NCBI GenBank assembly: GCA_022842325.1
Contig: JALHPU010000032.1
Location: 1-47,935 of the forward strand
Source of the DNA: Sulfuritalea sp.
Lineage (GTDB): Bacteria > Pseudomonadota > Gammaproteobacteria > Burkholderiales > Rhodocyclaceae
DNA length: 47,935 nt
Reading direction: 5' to 3'
The translations under genes and the position numbers were made by a program. Positions 1 to 7,916 of the stretch are shown in pieces. Position 1 is the first letter of the stretch, and each line of letters starts with the position of its first letter. The notes below the pieces were generated by a model, which was not told the origin of the DNA, did not search any database, and saw only the letters and a program-made list of their open reading frames with translations.

Positions 1-1
1 G

Positions 2-112
2 CAAGCCAAGCTCAATGCCATAGCGAGGAAACTGAATGAGCGCCCTAGGAAAACACTAGACTACGCCACACCCGCTGAACGATTTCACCAATCCGTTGCA
101 TCGACCGGTTGA
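2..112 (+). CDS. IS30-family transposase, C-terminal end only (cut by window edge)
   Basis: The frame is open from base 2 to a TGA at 110-112. It encodes the end of an integrase-type transposase with the LNERPRKTLDYATPAERF signature typical of the IS30 family C-terminus. The catalytic DDE residues would lie further upstream, outside the window. The stop is only 11 bp from the stop codon of the convergent ATPase gene, so the insertion sequence sits directly against the 3' end of that gene. Family assignment rests on the short but characteristic C-terminal motif. Confidence 0.85.
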   Translation, partial: QAKLNAIARKLNERPRKTLDYATPAERFHQSVASTG

Positions 113-119
113 ATCCAAG
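93..119 (+). repeat. Probable right terminal inverted repeat of the IS30-type element
   Basis: The reverse complement of this stretch reads GATTCAACCGGTCGATGCAA, which resembles the IS30 terminal repeat as I remember it (GATTCAATTGGTCAACGCAA). As in IS30, it overlaps the end of the transposase gene. The outer boundary, near base 119, is an estimate because the left end is not in the window and no target duplication can be checked. Confidence 0.4.
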
Positions 120-123
120 ATAC

Positions 124-1689
124 CTATATCGTCAAACAATTATCGTTATGGCGAGAAATTAGCTGCACAAGAATACTTTCGGCCTGCTTGATGGCCATGT
201 ACGCCAACTTACGACTTGCTGTTGTGTGAGTAAGTCCTGACGCGCTTGCATAGACCTTTGCCACGATGCTACTGACTTGCAAAGCATGTGTTTCTAACAA
301 TTCATCTTCGCTTGCGACTGTCTTGCCTTGTTCCTTATTTGTGCCGCCAAACACAAACATAACCCGTTGTCGCCGTGTTGGCTTGCTCAGTCCCTTTTCG
401 TAGGCGAACCCGGATTGCGCCTCGACCAAAGAGTCCGGAGCAATCAAGTGCAACACCAAAGTCACGAGATCTCTCATCTCTCCTACGGCTCCAGAATAAT
501 TCGGCATATCTTGACCATAAATAAGCCAAGCGGAGACGTACTTCTCTCTTAGACTCGAATCTAACGCTTGAAGTAGCGCGGCAATCTCGGGGTCATATGC
601 TGGCGAGGTAGTTTTTCGTGCATATTTTCCCGCCCATCTAGAGAACATTCTGCACCGACGGCGCACCTGGCTACCATCGGAACAAAGTTCGGCTATCCCG
701 ACATGCTGAAGTATCTCTATAGCCTTGCTTGCGTCATACCCCCCGAGCTCATTAACGTAGATTGTGACGTCCTTGAAGGAGTGGTCCGGAGGCAATGAAA
801 CGTAAACAAGTCGGCTTAGGTCGTCACAGAATTTTTCCCACCACTCAGCAAATTGCCAAGCCCTGTTTTGCTCAAATTCCAGAGCAGCAGTTCTTAGGAC
901 TTGCTCATCTACTGTATTGCAGCCATTAACTATCTTTTGCATCAGATACTGCAAGATCATCGGATGCCCACCAGTCTCATCAAACGCAAACTCAGCGAGA
1001 GCCCTATTTATCTCGAGTCCCGATGGTTCCGTCATTAAGCGATAGGTGTCATCGAAATCTAAGCTTCTTAAGCTCCGCCACTCTAGGACATCCATCAGCG
1101 GCGACCCAACGTCATGCTGAAGGCTGGCCATCTCGCGAGCTCCGGAGAATACGGCGCAGATATTTCCAGAAATATCAGGAAAGTTACTCAACAATGCCCG
1201 CCAATTTGCAAAAAAAGCTCCCGCCCATTCATCATGAACGACAAAGTGCTCAATCTCGTCAAAGATGACAATCGCCTTCGGAAGCTTCTCTATTGAACTG
1301 AATAACGCTGTACACCGTTGCACGAACTCCGCAAACTCCATCGCCGACTCAGTCACTCCGAATTCAGACCTAAAGGTTCGGCTTAGCTCGTAATAGATGC
1401 GTCCCCATATTAATTGGGCCGACAACGGCCGTGGCAACGTTAAGCCGTCTACATACACAATCGCGACAGCAGTGCCTGATTCAGAGTAAATTTGTAAGCT
1501 GTTTCGCAACTCCCTTTCGACCATGCGCAAGATAGTAGTCTTCCCCATCCGCCTCGCCGCCGTAAGACCATAGGAGTTTCCATGGGGAGACGGTAGTGCC
1601 ACAAGAATTTCATCGATCAGCGTGCTTCGACCGTACACGAGGCCAAGGTTAATTTGATTCCAGCGATAGGGATTAACCATGTGCGACAC
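124..1689 (-). CDS. P-loop ATPase (AAA/STAND-like), partner of the upstream TPR-ATPase
   Basis: This 521-residue protein has an AAA-type ATPase domain in its first half. A GR-x-L-I-D box (about residue 20) is followed by a Walker A loop ending RRMGKTT (46-52) and a Walker B AIVIFDEIE (139-147). The first Gly of the usual GxxxxGKT is Ala44, a small departure from consensus. The rest looks like a winged-helix or helical sensor region without a recognisable catalytic domain. The start overlaps the end of the preceding ATPase gene by 17 bp, which implies translational coupling. The region is visibly AT-richer than the neighbouring metabolic genes and abuts an IS element, so it may be acquired. 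Function is unknown. The pairing of two ATPases recalls NTP-dependent conflict (defence) systems, but no nuclease or other effector is evident. Confidence 0.8.
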   Translation of the reverse strand: MSHMVNPYRWNQINLGLVYGRSTLIDEILVALPSPHGNSYGLTAARRMGKTTILRMVERELRNSLQIYSESGTAVAIVYVDGLTLPRPLSAQLIWGRIYYELSRTFRSEFGVTESAMEFAEFVQRCTALFSSIEKLPKAIVIFDEIEHFVVHDEWAGAFFANWRALLSNFPDISGNICAVFSGAREMASLQHDVGSPLMDVLEWRSLRSLDFDDTYRLMTEPSGLEINRALAEFAFDETGGHPMILQYLMQKIVNGCNTVDEQVLRTAALEFEQNRAWQFAEWWEKFCDDLSRLVYVSLPPDHSFKDVTIYVNELGGYDASKAIEILQHVGIAELCSDGSQVRRRCRMFSRWAGKYARKTTSPAYDPEIAALLQALDSSLREKYVSAWLIYGQDMPNYSGAVGEMRDLVTLVLHLIAPDSLVEAQSGFAYEKGLSKPTRRQRVMFVFGGTNKEQGKTVASEDELLETHALQVSSIVAKVYASASGLTHTTASRKLAYMAIKQAESILVQLISRHNDNCLTI

Positions 1690-4066
1690 CCGCTCTTCTT
1701 CTAAGCCAAGAGGTCAGCGCATTCAGCGACAACGTAAAACCTTCGGGAGTGCGACTAATTAGCTGATACCCGAGCAAATGACGAACGGTTTCGTCTGTGG
1801 CAGTGGAAAGATCACTTCCCAAAGCTAGCCGTTCCAGAAATCTCTCTTCTTCGGGGAAGTGCGCATGCAACAATTCCGTTATTTGCTCAAATTTGTCACT
1901 CTTGTCCTGAATAAAAGCTGGAATCTCGGCTTCGACCATCTGCTGTGTAACCTGCAAAGGTCTACGGAGATGCCGTTGGCTTATCTGGCTGCACAGCATA
2001 CGGGTGAGAAATGGGTGGCCAGCACATTCCTGGAAAACTTTCTCAATCGCACCTCCTTCCCAATAAACACTCATACCCTTCCCCAAGGTTTGAATCATTT
2101 GGGCTGTTTCCTGTCTCGGAAGCGGAGGAACAAATAGTGTCTTGTAAAGCGAAAAAACCGGATTTTCCTTTCCTTCCCAGTAAGCCTTCTCACTAATGGC
2201 CGCATTTGCTGCGACGACAACGCTCGATAAAGCGCCTCTGTATCTTTCAGTCTGTGCCAGACCTCGTAGCAGCCCAAAAAACTCTATGTATCCGACCATT
2301 GGTTGCTGCCCTGCCAAGGGAAGACAACGTTCCAGTTCATCCAGAATTATCACTACGCGATTAACGCCTGGGAGTTGACGATTGGCAATCGCGTCAAGTA
2401 GTTCGCGCAGATCTTCAGAAAAGATCAATGCGGGACTTACTCCGCTCAATACTGCGTCGCTGTAACGGGAAAACTTGCCGAGTCTAAGCGTGGCGCTTAT
2501 TTGCGGAAACCGAGGGGCCAGGCGAATCAATAGGTCGCGTTCTATTTCCCACAACACGGGCAGAAAACTACCAATTGCTAGACCAGGGCTAGATTGCAGG
2601 TCTACATACGCAACTGCCTCATCCTTCAACTTTTCGTCTCGCAACTGGAACATGAGGGACGTCTTCCCCATCTTTCTTAGGCCGAAAATGCCGACGAATT
2701 CGCCCTTTTGAGTTTGATCGGCAACTTGGACTAGCAGTCGTTCGCGCCCGAACAACTTGCGACCAGACACTGGCAGGGTGCTGTCGTAAAGATCGCGCAA
2801 TCCAAGATACTGGCTTATCAGGTTGCGTATCTTTTCAATCGGCTCGCCACTTGCTTGCATCAACTGTTCGTCGATGGGCAGGATGGCTTCATTGTTTTCA
2901 CTTAGGACGCTCATTAAGAAGTCCCGCACCGTTATGGTCTTGGGAACTACCACGAACGCAATTGTCGTGTTAATGACTAAGTCGCGTCCGTCTATGAGTC
3001 CAAGTGAATAGTCAGACTTTAGCGACCTAAGATGCTTGCTCAACGCAAGAATATCCGCGCGCTTCGGATCGCTGTTGAAGCAACGCACCAGATAGGCGCC
3101 TCCCACTCCGAAAGAAGCATCCAGCTCGGGATCCTTTATTTCGACCACAAGGTCAATTACGCCGACAGGAAGATCACGGCGACCTGGGGGGAATCCAGGA
3201 TGAAAGCCAGAAACCTTGTCCAGGAACGAATATGCTCGCCCTGCCCTGGGATTGGTGGCTAGGGCTCGGAAGCGAATGTATGACTGATCACCTTTATTCA
3301 GTTTTCCCGTTGCTTCCAGCGAATCAAACAGTTCGCCTGCTTCCCTCAAACTTGACGCGGTCGCTATTTGCGATAGGACTTGTGCCAAGCTCATCCGCAG
3401 TAGGGTATGGGTTGGATGTACACCAAGTCCGGTTCGGAAAATCTTTTCCGCTGCGGGCAAATTTCCCGATCTTCGTTCCATTTGGCCATACATAACGAAG
3501 AAGCCTGGTTTCGATGGATACAGCTTGGTTGCCCGCTGAAGCAGTTCACGCGCTTTTACGTGATCTCGCCCCTTTCCCTCCATGAGCATCTTTGCAAACG
3601 CAGTATAGATTTCAGGGCTTCCACCAGCCTCTATCGCCTGGTTAAATAAATCCCGCGCGGCCGGATATCTCCCTTCCGCGCGTGCAATAGCTGCTTGCTC
3701 ATATAACTTTTGGATCGGCAGAACGGCGTTATGGTCGCTCCTTGAATCCGGCTTCGCGGGCACATCCGGGGAGCCTTCTGGAATCTCCAGGAACGGGAAA
3801 TCGACTTGAGTCATCGCCTCGATCGAAGCATTCGGTTCGGACGGAGTCTGCAAACGAACGCTAAGTGAAGTCGCCACTAGACCATCTTGGCTTTGCGTAA
3901 GCTTCACATCAACTTCGTCTTTGAGTTTCGGAATCGGTGACCCCTGCAATATCGCACCAAAATCAAACCAAACACGGCGATTATCAAACAGGCGAATGTA
4001 TCCAAATTTTTTGGAGTCGTTAAGAGCGCAGACAGTTCCAACTGCTGACATTACCTCTTGTCCCAT
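1673..4066 (-). CDS. Cold-shock-like domain + TPR + P-loop ATPase fusion protein
   Basis: A 797-residue multidomain protein. Residues 6-72 look like a cold-shock/OB nucleic-acid-binding domain (KKFGYIRL resembles RNP1, RVWFDF resembles RNP2). Residues about 115-265 are TPR-like helices, and 300-410 is a domain I do not recognise (VIDLVVEIKDPELDA onward). From about 438 there is an ATPase with GR-E-R-L box, Walker A GLRKMGKTS (462-470) and Walker B VVIILDELER (571-580), then a C-terminal helical region. Met1 is annotated, but Met6 (4051) forms a TAATG junction with an open frame ending at 4051 and may be the real start. The downstream ATPase overlaps its 3' end. The layout suits a nucleic-acid-sensing switch ATPase, possibly anti-phage; that role is inferred from architecture alone. 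Confidence 0.8.
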   Translation of the reverse strand: MGQEVMSAVGTVCALNDSKKFGYIRLFDNRRVWFDFGAILQGSPIPKLKDEVDVKLTQSQDGLVATSLSVRLQTPSEPNASIEAMTQVDFPFLEIPEGSPDVPAKPDSRSDHNAVLPIQKLYEQAAIARAEGRYPAARDLFNQAIEAGGSPEIYTAFAKMLMEGKGRDHVKARELLQRATKLYPSKPGFFVMYGQMERRSGNLPAAEKIFRTGLGVHPTHTLLRMSLAQVLSQIATASSLREAGELFDSLEATGKLNKGDQSYIRFRALATNPRAGRAYSFLDKVSGFHPGFPPGRRDLPVGVIDLVVEIKDPELDASFGVGGAYLVRCFNSDPKRADILALSKHLRSLKSDYSLGLIDGRDLVINTTIAFVVVPKTITVRDFLMSVLSENNEAILPIDEQLMQASGEPIEKIRNLISQYLGLRDLYDSTLPVSGRKLFGRERLLVQVADQTQKGEFVGIFGLRKMGKTSLMFQLRDEKLKDEAVAYVDLQSSPGLAIGSFLPVLWEIERDLLIRLAPRFPQISATLRLGKFSRYSDAVLSGVSPALIFSEDLRELLDAIANRQLPGVNRVVIILDELERCLPLAGQQPMVGYIEFFGLLRGLAQTERYRGALSSVVVAANAAISEKAYWEGKENPVFSLYKTLFVPPLPRQETAQMIQTLGKGMSVYWEGGAIEKVFQECAGHPFLTRMLCSQISQRHLRRPLQVTQQMVEAEIPAFIQDKSDKFEQITELLHAHFPEEERFLERLALGSDLSTATDETVRHLLGYQLISRTPEGFTLSLNALTSWLRRRAGVAHG

Positions 4067-4197
4067 TTGTCTCGCCCTCTTTCATCCAAATTACTTGCCA
4101 CTTCCATTTCGCCGCTAGGGATCACCCACACACTCGACTCGTCCTTACAGAGAAAACCATTCTCTGCTGACGCCTGTAAGGCATATATCGAGGCCAC
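4051..4197 (-). CDS. Possible small ORF coupled to the TPR-ATPase by TAATG
   Basis: A frame free of stops from about 4281 ends in a TAA at 4053-4051 that overlaps the ATG at 4051 (Met6 of the ATPase protein). The only usual start codon in it is a GTG at 4197, giving 48 residues rich in charged residues near the end (NLDERGRDKWDKR). No convincing ribosome site precedes the GTG. It could be a small coupled protein, the 3' relic of a longer gene, or chance. Confidence 0.2.
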   Translation of the reverse strand: MASIYALQASAENGFLCKDESSVWVIPSGEMEVASNLDERGRDKWDKR

Positions 4198-4411
4198 GCA
4201 GCCAGCCCAGACATTCCTCTGATTCCCGATATGCTGACATTGTAACGAAACGCATTGAATTACCGCAGTTATTGCAGAAAGTCACCAGACTGACAGGCGT
4301 CGCCTTAGCACCGACCCCAATGTCGAGGATTTGGGGGCCACAGATTTGGCTTTTCGCTATCGAGCTGCCTGAAGACCGGCCGAAGGAACGCTCTTGGCCG
4401 AACTGTGCCAC
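4145..4411 (-). CDS. Possible small zinc-ribbon-like ORF or remnant
   Basis: This frame could encode up to 88 residues. Its middle part, VSLVTFCNNCGNSMRF, resembles the second half of small zinc-ribbon proteins, and another Cys sits upstream in SQICGPQ, but the CxxC partner expected before it is not clear. It lies on the same strand as, and 78 bp before, the cold-shock/TPR/ATPase gene. The open frame ending at 4051 overlaps it in another phase, so a frameshifted relic of one gene is possible. The first Met may not be the real start. Confidence 0.25.
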   Translation of the reverse strand: MAQFGQERSFGRSSGSSIAKSQICGPQILDIGVGAKATPVSLVTFCNNCGNSMRFVTMSAYRESEECLGWLRGLDICLTGVSREWFSL

Positions 4412-4430
4412 TCTTGGCCGGGCTGTGCCA
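4391..4430 (+). repeat. 20-bp tandem duplication
   Basis: Two adjacent copies of CTCTTGGCCGAACTGTGCCA differ only by AA to GG in the middle. They lie in the non-coding stretch upstream of the ATPase pair. Confidence 0.7.
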
Positions 4431-4731
4431 TTGAGTGAAGCTCAAAGCAGCTATTTGGGCCGATCTCCTAATCATCGTTCAGGCCGAACTGCTGTCGGAA
4501 GGCTGGTTCGGATGAGCGGCAGGTTTAGGATCAGTAACCTGCCGTAGCCCCTGAAAATATCATCAGGCCGTTAAGGGCCCGGAGCGGTAGTTCAGCCAAC
4601 ATGAGCGGCTGACCGCTTCGGCCGACTAACCGCCGTATCGCCAGCGCCGACTTTCAGTAATGAGCAGTACGATCGTTGTGGCCGACGGGCAGGCCCTCGA
4701 GTCGAGACAAAGGTAGCTCGCCATTGCGCTA
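4412..4731. other. Intergenic stretch with no convincing gene
   Basis: About 320 bp between the ATPase island and the transporter gene. It contains several GGCCGA-rich degenerate segments, the end of the 20-bp tandem repeat and one copy of the 22-bp dispersed repeat (4631-4652). No ORF here has a plausible start, ribosome site or recognisable product. It looks like decayed intergenic DNA at the edge of the island. Confidence 0.6.
4631..4652 (-). repeat. Dispersed 22-bp repeat, copy 1
   Basis: On the minus strand it reads AGTCGGCGCTGGCGATACGG followed by CG, matching the core found at six other places except for ATA in place of GGA. Confidence 0.7.
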
Positions 4732-5997
4732 TCACTTAACCTCATCCCGCCCCAGGCGCCGCCCCAGCACGGCCCACCCCACCGCCACCGGCGCGGCGGC
4801 CAGCGCGATCACGCCGACGGTCATGCCCAGCGCGGCGAGGCCGACGTAGATCCAGCCGCTGAGCAGGTCGCCGCCGCGATACACGGCGGCATCGATGAAG
4901 GCCTTGGACTTGTAGCGCTGCTCGCGCTCGACCCGGGTGAACAGCACCTCCCGCGCCGGCTTGGCCAGCGCGTGGCGGCTGCTGTCGTAGAGCACGCGCA
5001 CCACCAGCAAGGCACCCAGCGCCAGCGACGTCGGTGCCGCGCCGAGCGCGACGAAGCCGAGCGCCGCCACCGTCGGCAGCACGGCCAGCGTGAGGCCGAC
5101 GCCGATGCGCTGCAGGATGCGCGCGGTGAGCAAGGCCTGGGTCAGGATGGTGACGACATTCACCGCCAGGTCGATGCGCGCCAGGAAGGCCCGGCGCAGC
5201 GCGCGGTCGCTGATGGCCTCGCCGACCAGGTGCGACTGGATGAAGTAGAGCATGGTCGAGGCGAAGGTCATCAGCAGTATCCACAATGCGATGCCGCGCA
5301 GCGCCGGCGAGCGGAACACCGCGACGATGCCGCTCCAGGCGTCGCCGCCGATGGTCGCCTCGGGTTCGCGGTTGAGCGTCGCGGGTGCCGCCGCGGCGCG
5401 GCGGTCGAGGGCGCGGGCGAGCCAGCAGGCGGCTTCGAGCGGCAGCACCGCAAACAGCAGCAGCAGGAACACCGGCACATGCGCCGCCAGCAGCGCCGTG
5501 GTCGATGAGCCGATTACGCCGCCCAGCGACGAACCGACGGCGATGAAACCGAACAGGCGCCGGCCCTGATCGTCGCGAAACAGGTCGACCACCAGGCCCC
5601 AGAACACGGTGACCACGAACAGCGCGAAAACGCTGAGCCAGACATAGAAGGCGCGGTCGATCCAGGCCCGCGCCGACTCGGGCAGCAGCACCAGCGCGGC
5701 GTAGAAGGCGATCAGGTTGATGGCGAAGAAGCGGTTGGCCAGCACGATGAAGGCGCCGCGCCGCAACCGCGCCACGGCCATGGAATACAGCGGCACCGCC
5801 AGCAGCATAACGAGGAACACGGCGGTCCACAGCAGTTGCAGGTTGCCGCGGTCGGCGGCGCCGATCTCGTCCCTCACCGGCCGCAGCAGGTAGAAGGCGA
5901 ACAGGATGCAGAAGCCGTAGGCGGTGGCGAGCAGCGTCGGCGCCGCCTCGCCCGGGCGCACTGGAACCAGCTTGGCGAAGAGTTTGGCGAGCACCAC
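4732..5997 (-). CDS. NTT/Npt1-like (ATP:ADP antiporter-related) membrane transporter
   Basis: A 421-residue, very hydrophobic protein with about 11-12 predicted membrane segments. The N-terminus (ATAYGFCILFAFYLLRPVRD) matches the NTT/Npt1-Npt2 family, MFS-related carriers that include nucleotide transporters of intracellular bacteria and plastids. Free-living proteobacteria carry shorter relatives of unknown substrate, and this length fits those. The N-terminal RPVRDE segment is typical of the family. It stands alone: the next gene on the same strand lies 174 bp upstream across a palindromic repeat. Substrate cannot be deduced. Confidence 0.75.
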   Translation of the reverse strand: MVLAKLFAKLVPVRPGEAAPTLLATAYGFCILFAFYLLRPVRDEIGAADRGNLQLLWTAVFLVMLLAVPLYSMAVARLRRGAFIVLANRFFAINLIAFYAALVLLPESARAWIDRAFYVWLSVFALFVVTVFWGLVVDLFRDDQGRRLFGFIAVGSSLGGVIGSSTTALLAAHVPVFLLLLFAVLPLEAACWLARALDRRAAAAPATLNREPEATIGGDAWSGIVAVFRSPALRGIALWILLMTFASTMLYFIQSHLVGEAISDRALRRAFLARIDLAVNVVTILTQALLTARILQRIGVGLTLAVLPTVAALGFVALGAAPTSLALGALLVVRVLYDSSRHALAKPAREVLFTRVEREQRYKSKAFIDAAVYRGGDLLSGWIYVGLAALGMTVGVIALAAAPVAVGWAVLGRRLGRDEVK

Positions 5998-6035
5998 TCA
6001 GAACTTATGAATTGATCGGCACCGGTCTCCCTGTT

Positions 6036-6133
6036 CGTCATTCCGGCGCAAGCCGGAATCCAGTGCGTACCACTGGTATCGGTGAACACAATCAGATAGA
6101 CGAACTGGACCCCGGCTTTCGCCGGGGTGACGA
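6036..6133. repeat. Paired palindromic intergenic repeat (REP-like)
   Basis: A hairpin ATTCCGGCGCAAGCCGGAAT with CCAG on its right is followed about 45 bp later by an inverted partner, CTGG next to CCCCGGCTTTCGCCGGGG. This is the common proteobacterial repeat type in which two palindromes face each other around a variable centre. A second pair of the same type lies at 12110-12184. The pair separates the transporter gene from the aldo/keto reductase gene. Confidence 0.8.
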
Positions 6134-6171
6134 GTGCGGAAATCGATGCGCGACGACTTATTCACAAGCTC

Positions 6172-7101
6172 TCAGCTATCGGCGATCGCGTCGAAAAAAC
6201 GCTCGATGGTCTGCCGCAGCGCCGCGTCGGGCAGCCGGCCGCGGGCGGCGCCGAGGTTGTCCTCGACGTGCGCGGCCTGCGTGCTGCCGGGGATCGCGCA
6301 GGTCACCGCCGGATGCGAAACCACGTACTTGAGGAAGACCTGCGCCCAGGAAGTGCAGTCGATCTCGGCCGCCCAACCGGGCAGCGGCCGGCCGCCGACG
6401 GCGCGGAACTGCGCGCCGCGGCCGAAGGGCAGGTTGATCAGCACCGCCATGCCGCGATCGGCGGCCAGCGGCAACAGCCGTTCGCCGGCGCCGCGATTGC
6501 CGACGGCGTAGTCCACCTGGATGAAGTCGAGCTTTTCGCGGCGCATGATGGCTTCCATCTCGGTGTACTGGCTGTCGCTGGAACTGGTGATGCCGATGTG
6601 GCCGATGCGGCCGGCGGCCTGCTGCTCGCGCAGCAGCGGCAGCAGCGTCTCGGCGCCGCGCAGGTTGTGCAATTGGACCAGGTCGAGGCGCTTTGTACCC
6701 AGCGCTGCGAACGAGGACTCCAGGCGCTGGCGCCCCTCGGCCATGCCCTCGCGATCGAGCTTGGTGGCGAGAAAGATCCGCTCGCGCAGGCCGCTGTCGG
6801 CGAGGATGGCGCCGATCGCCTGTTCCGAATCGCCATACGACGGCGCGGTGTCGACCACCTTGCCGCCGAGGCGGGCGAAGGCCGCCAGGGTGTCGCGCAG
6901 CCGTGCGGTCCACGCCGCATCGCCGCTGCGAAAGCGGTTGGTGCCGATGCCGACGATGGGCAGGCGGACCCCGGTGGCGGGTACCGGCCGCGTCAGCAAC
7001 GGCGCCTGCGCCAGAGCCGCGCGCGGTGCCAGCGTCGCGGCAGCGACGGCGAGGCCGGCCTTGAGGATTTCACGACGCGAAGTGGACATATATTTGGTCA
7101 T
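6172..7101 (-). CDS. Tat-exported aldo/keto reductase
   Basis: A 309-residue protein with a twin-arginine signal (SRREILKAG, then a hydrophobic stretch ending ALAQ). The body is an aldo/keto reductase barrel with the catalytic tetrad visible: Asp and Tyr in VVDTAPSYGDSE, Lys in FLATKLDRE, His in LVQLHNLR. A C-terminal NADP-binding region (VTCAIPGSTQ) is present. Export by Tat fits a protein folded around a nucleotide cofactor. The gene is 19 bp downstream of another exported NADP-binding reductase, so the two are probably co-transcribed and may act in the same periplasmic pathway. The substrate is unknown. Confidence 0.88.
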   Translation of the reverse strand: MTKYMSTSRREILKAGLAVAAATLAPRAALAQAPLLTRPVPATGVRLPIVGIGTNRFRSGDAAWTARLRDTLAAFARLGGKVVDTAPSYGDSEQAIGAILADSGLRERIFLATKLDREGMAEGRQRLESSFAALGTKRLDLVQLHNLRGAETLLPLLREQQAAGRIGHIGITSSSDSQYTEMEAIMRREKLDFIQVDYAVGNRGAGERLLPLAADRGMAVLINLPFGRGAQFRAVGGRPLPGWAAEIDCTSWAQVFLKYVVSHPAVTCAIPGSTQAAHVEDNLGAARGRLPDAALRQTIERFFDAIADS

Positions 7102-7120
7102 GGCGATTCCCTTCAGCGCA

Positions 7121-7855
7121 TCAAGGCCTCAGGCCCAGGGCCAGTCGCAACTCGCGTGCGGTCATGGCGCGGCCGAACACGGCCGAGCCGACATCGAAAT
7201 CCTTCGCTCGCGCCAGGCCGCCGACGGCCACCGGGTCGAAGCCGGCATCGCGCACCAGGCGCTCGGCCATCTTCAGGGCTTCCGCGTCGTCCGCCGCCAG
7301 CGGCACGCCGATGCGTTCGCCGCTGCGATGCGCTTCGCCCTGCACGGCGGTGTGCGGCACCGAGGTGAAGGCGCGGACCAGGCGCACGCCGGGGAGGAAC
7401 TCGGCCGAGGCAACGCCGGTGCCCTTGGCGCGCGCGGCCTCGGCCATGGCACCGTCGCGATTCGAAAACGGATTGCCGGTTTCGAGCACGACCTTGCCGC
7501 GCAGCTGCGCCGCGTAATCGCGCCCGACCTGCGGCAGCGCGCCATAGGGCACGGCAATCAGCAGCACCTCGCCGAAGGCCGCCGCCTCCTCAGGCGTGCC
7601 GACGCGCACCCGCGGGCCGAGGCGTTCGGCGAGCGGCTTGAGCTGCTCGGGATGGCGCGAGGAGATCAGCAGCTGATGCCCGGCCCTGGCCCAGTGTTCG
7701 GCCAGCGCGCCGCCGATGCGGCCGGTGCCGATGATGCCGATCTTCAGGCTCGCCGCCTGGGCACTGGCAAAGCGGGGCAGCGCGGACAGTGCGGTTGCGC
7801 AAATGGCGCCGACAAGCAGCGCGCGGCGGCGTGAATCGTGAGCGGATTGCTGCAT
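7121..7855 (-). CDS. Secreted NADPH-dependent F420-reductase-like oxidoreductase
   Basis: The 244-residue protein starts at the ATG at 7855, five bases after a strong GAGGAGG. An open frame runs further upstream but lacks any such signal. An N-terminal signal (RRRALLVGAICATALSAL, cleavage near FASAQ) precedes a Rossmann domain, KIGIIGTGRIGGALAEHWARAG, with a following SSRHPEQ that is typical of NADP-binding F420-dependent reductase-like or pyrroline-carboxylate-reductase-like proteins. It forms a two-gene unit with the aldo/keto reductase. F420 itself is unlikely to be the cofactor here; the family name only reflects fold. Confidence 0.82.
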   Translation of the reverse strand: MQQSAHDSRRRALLVGAICATALSALPRFASAQAASLKIGIIGTGRIGGALAEHWARAGHQLLISSRHPEQLKPLAERLGPRVRVGTPEEAAAFGEVLLIAVPYGALPQVGRDYAAQLRGKVVLETGNPFSNRDGAMAEAARAKGTGVASAEFLPGVRLVRAFTSVPHTAVQGEAHRSGERIGVPLAADDAEALKMAERLVRDAGFDPVAVGGLARAKDFDVGSAVFGRAMTARELRLALGLRP

Positions 7856-7916
7856 GGCATCCTCCTCGGCGATCGAGCTCGGAACAGCGTGGCGGATAGT
7901 GTAGCGCCGGTCGGCT

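Noticed and set aside
4272..4547. 91-codon plus-strand ORF in the intergenic stretch
   Set aside because: No ribosome site; it spans the tandem repeat and shows no protein-like pattern.
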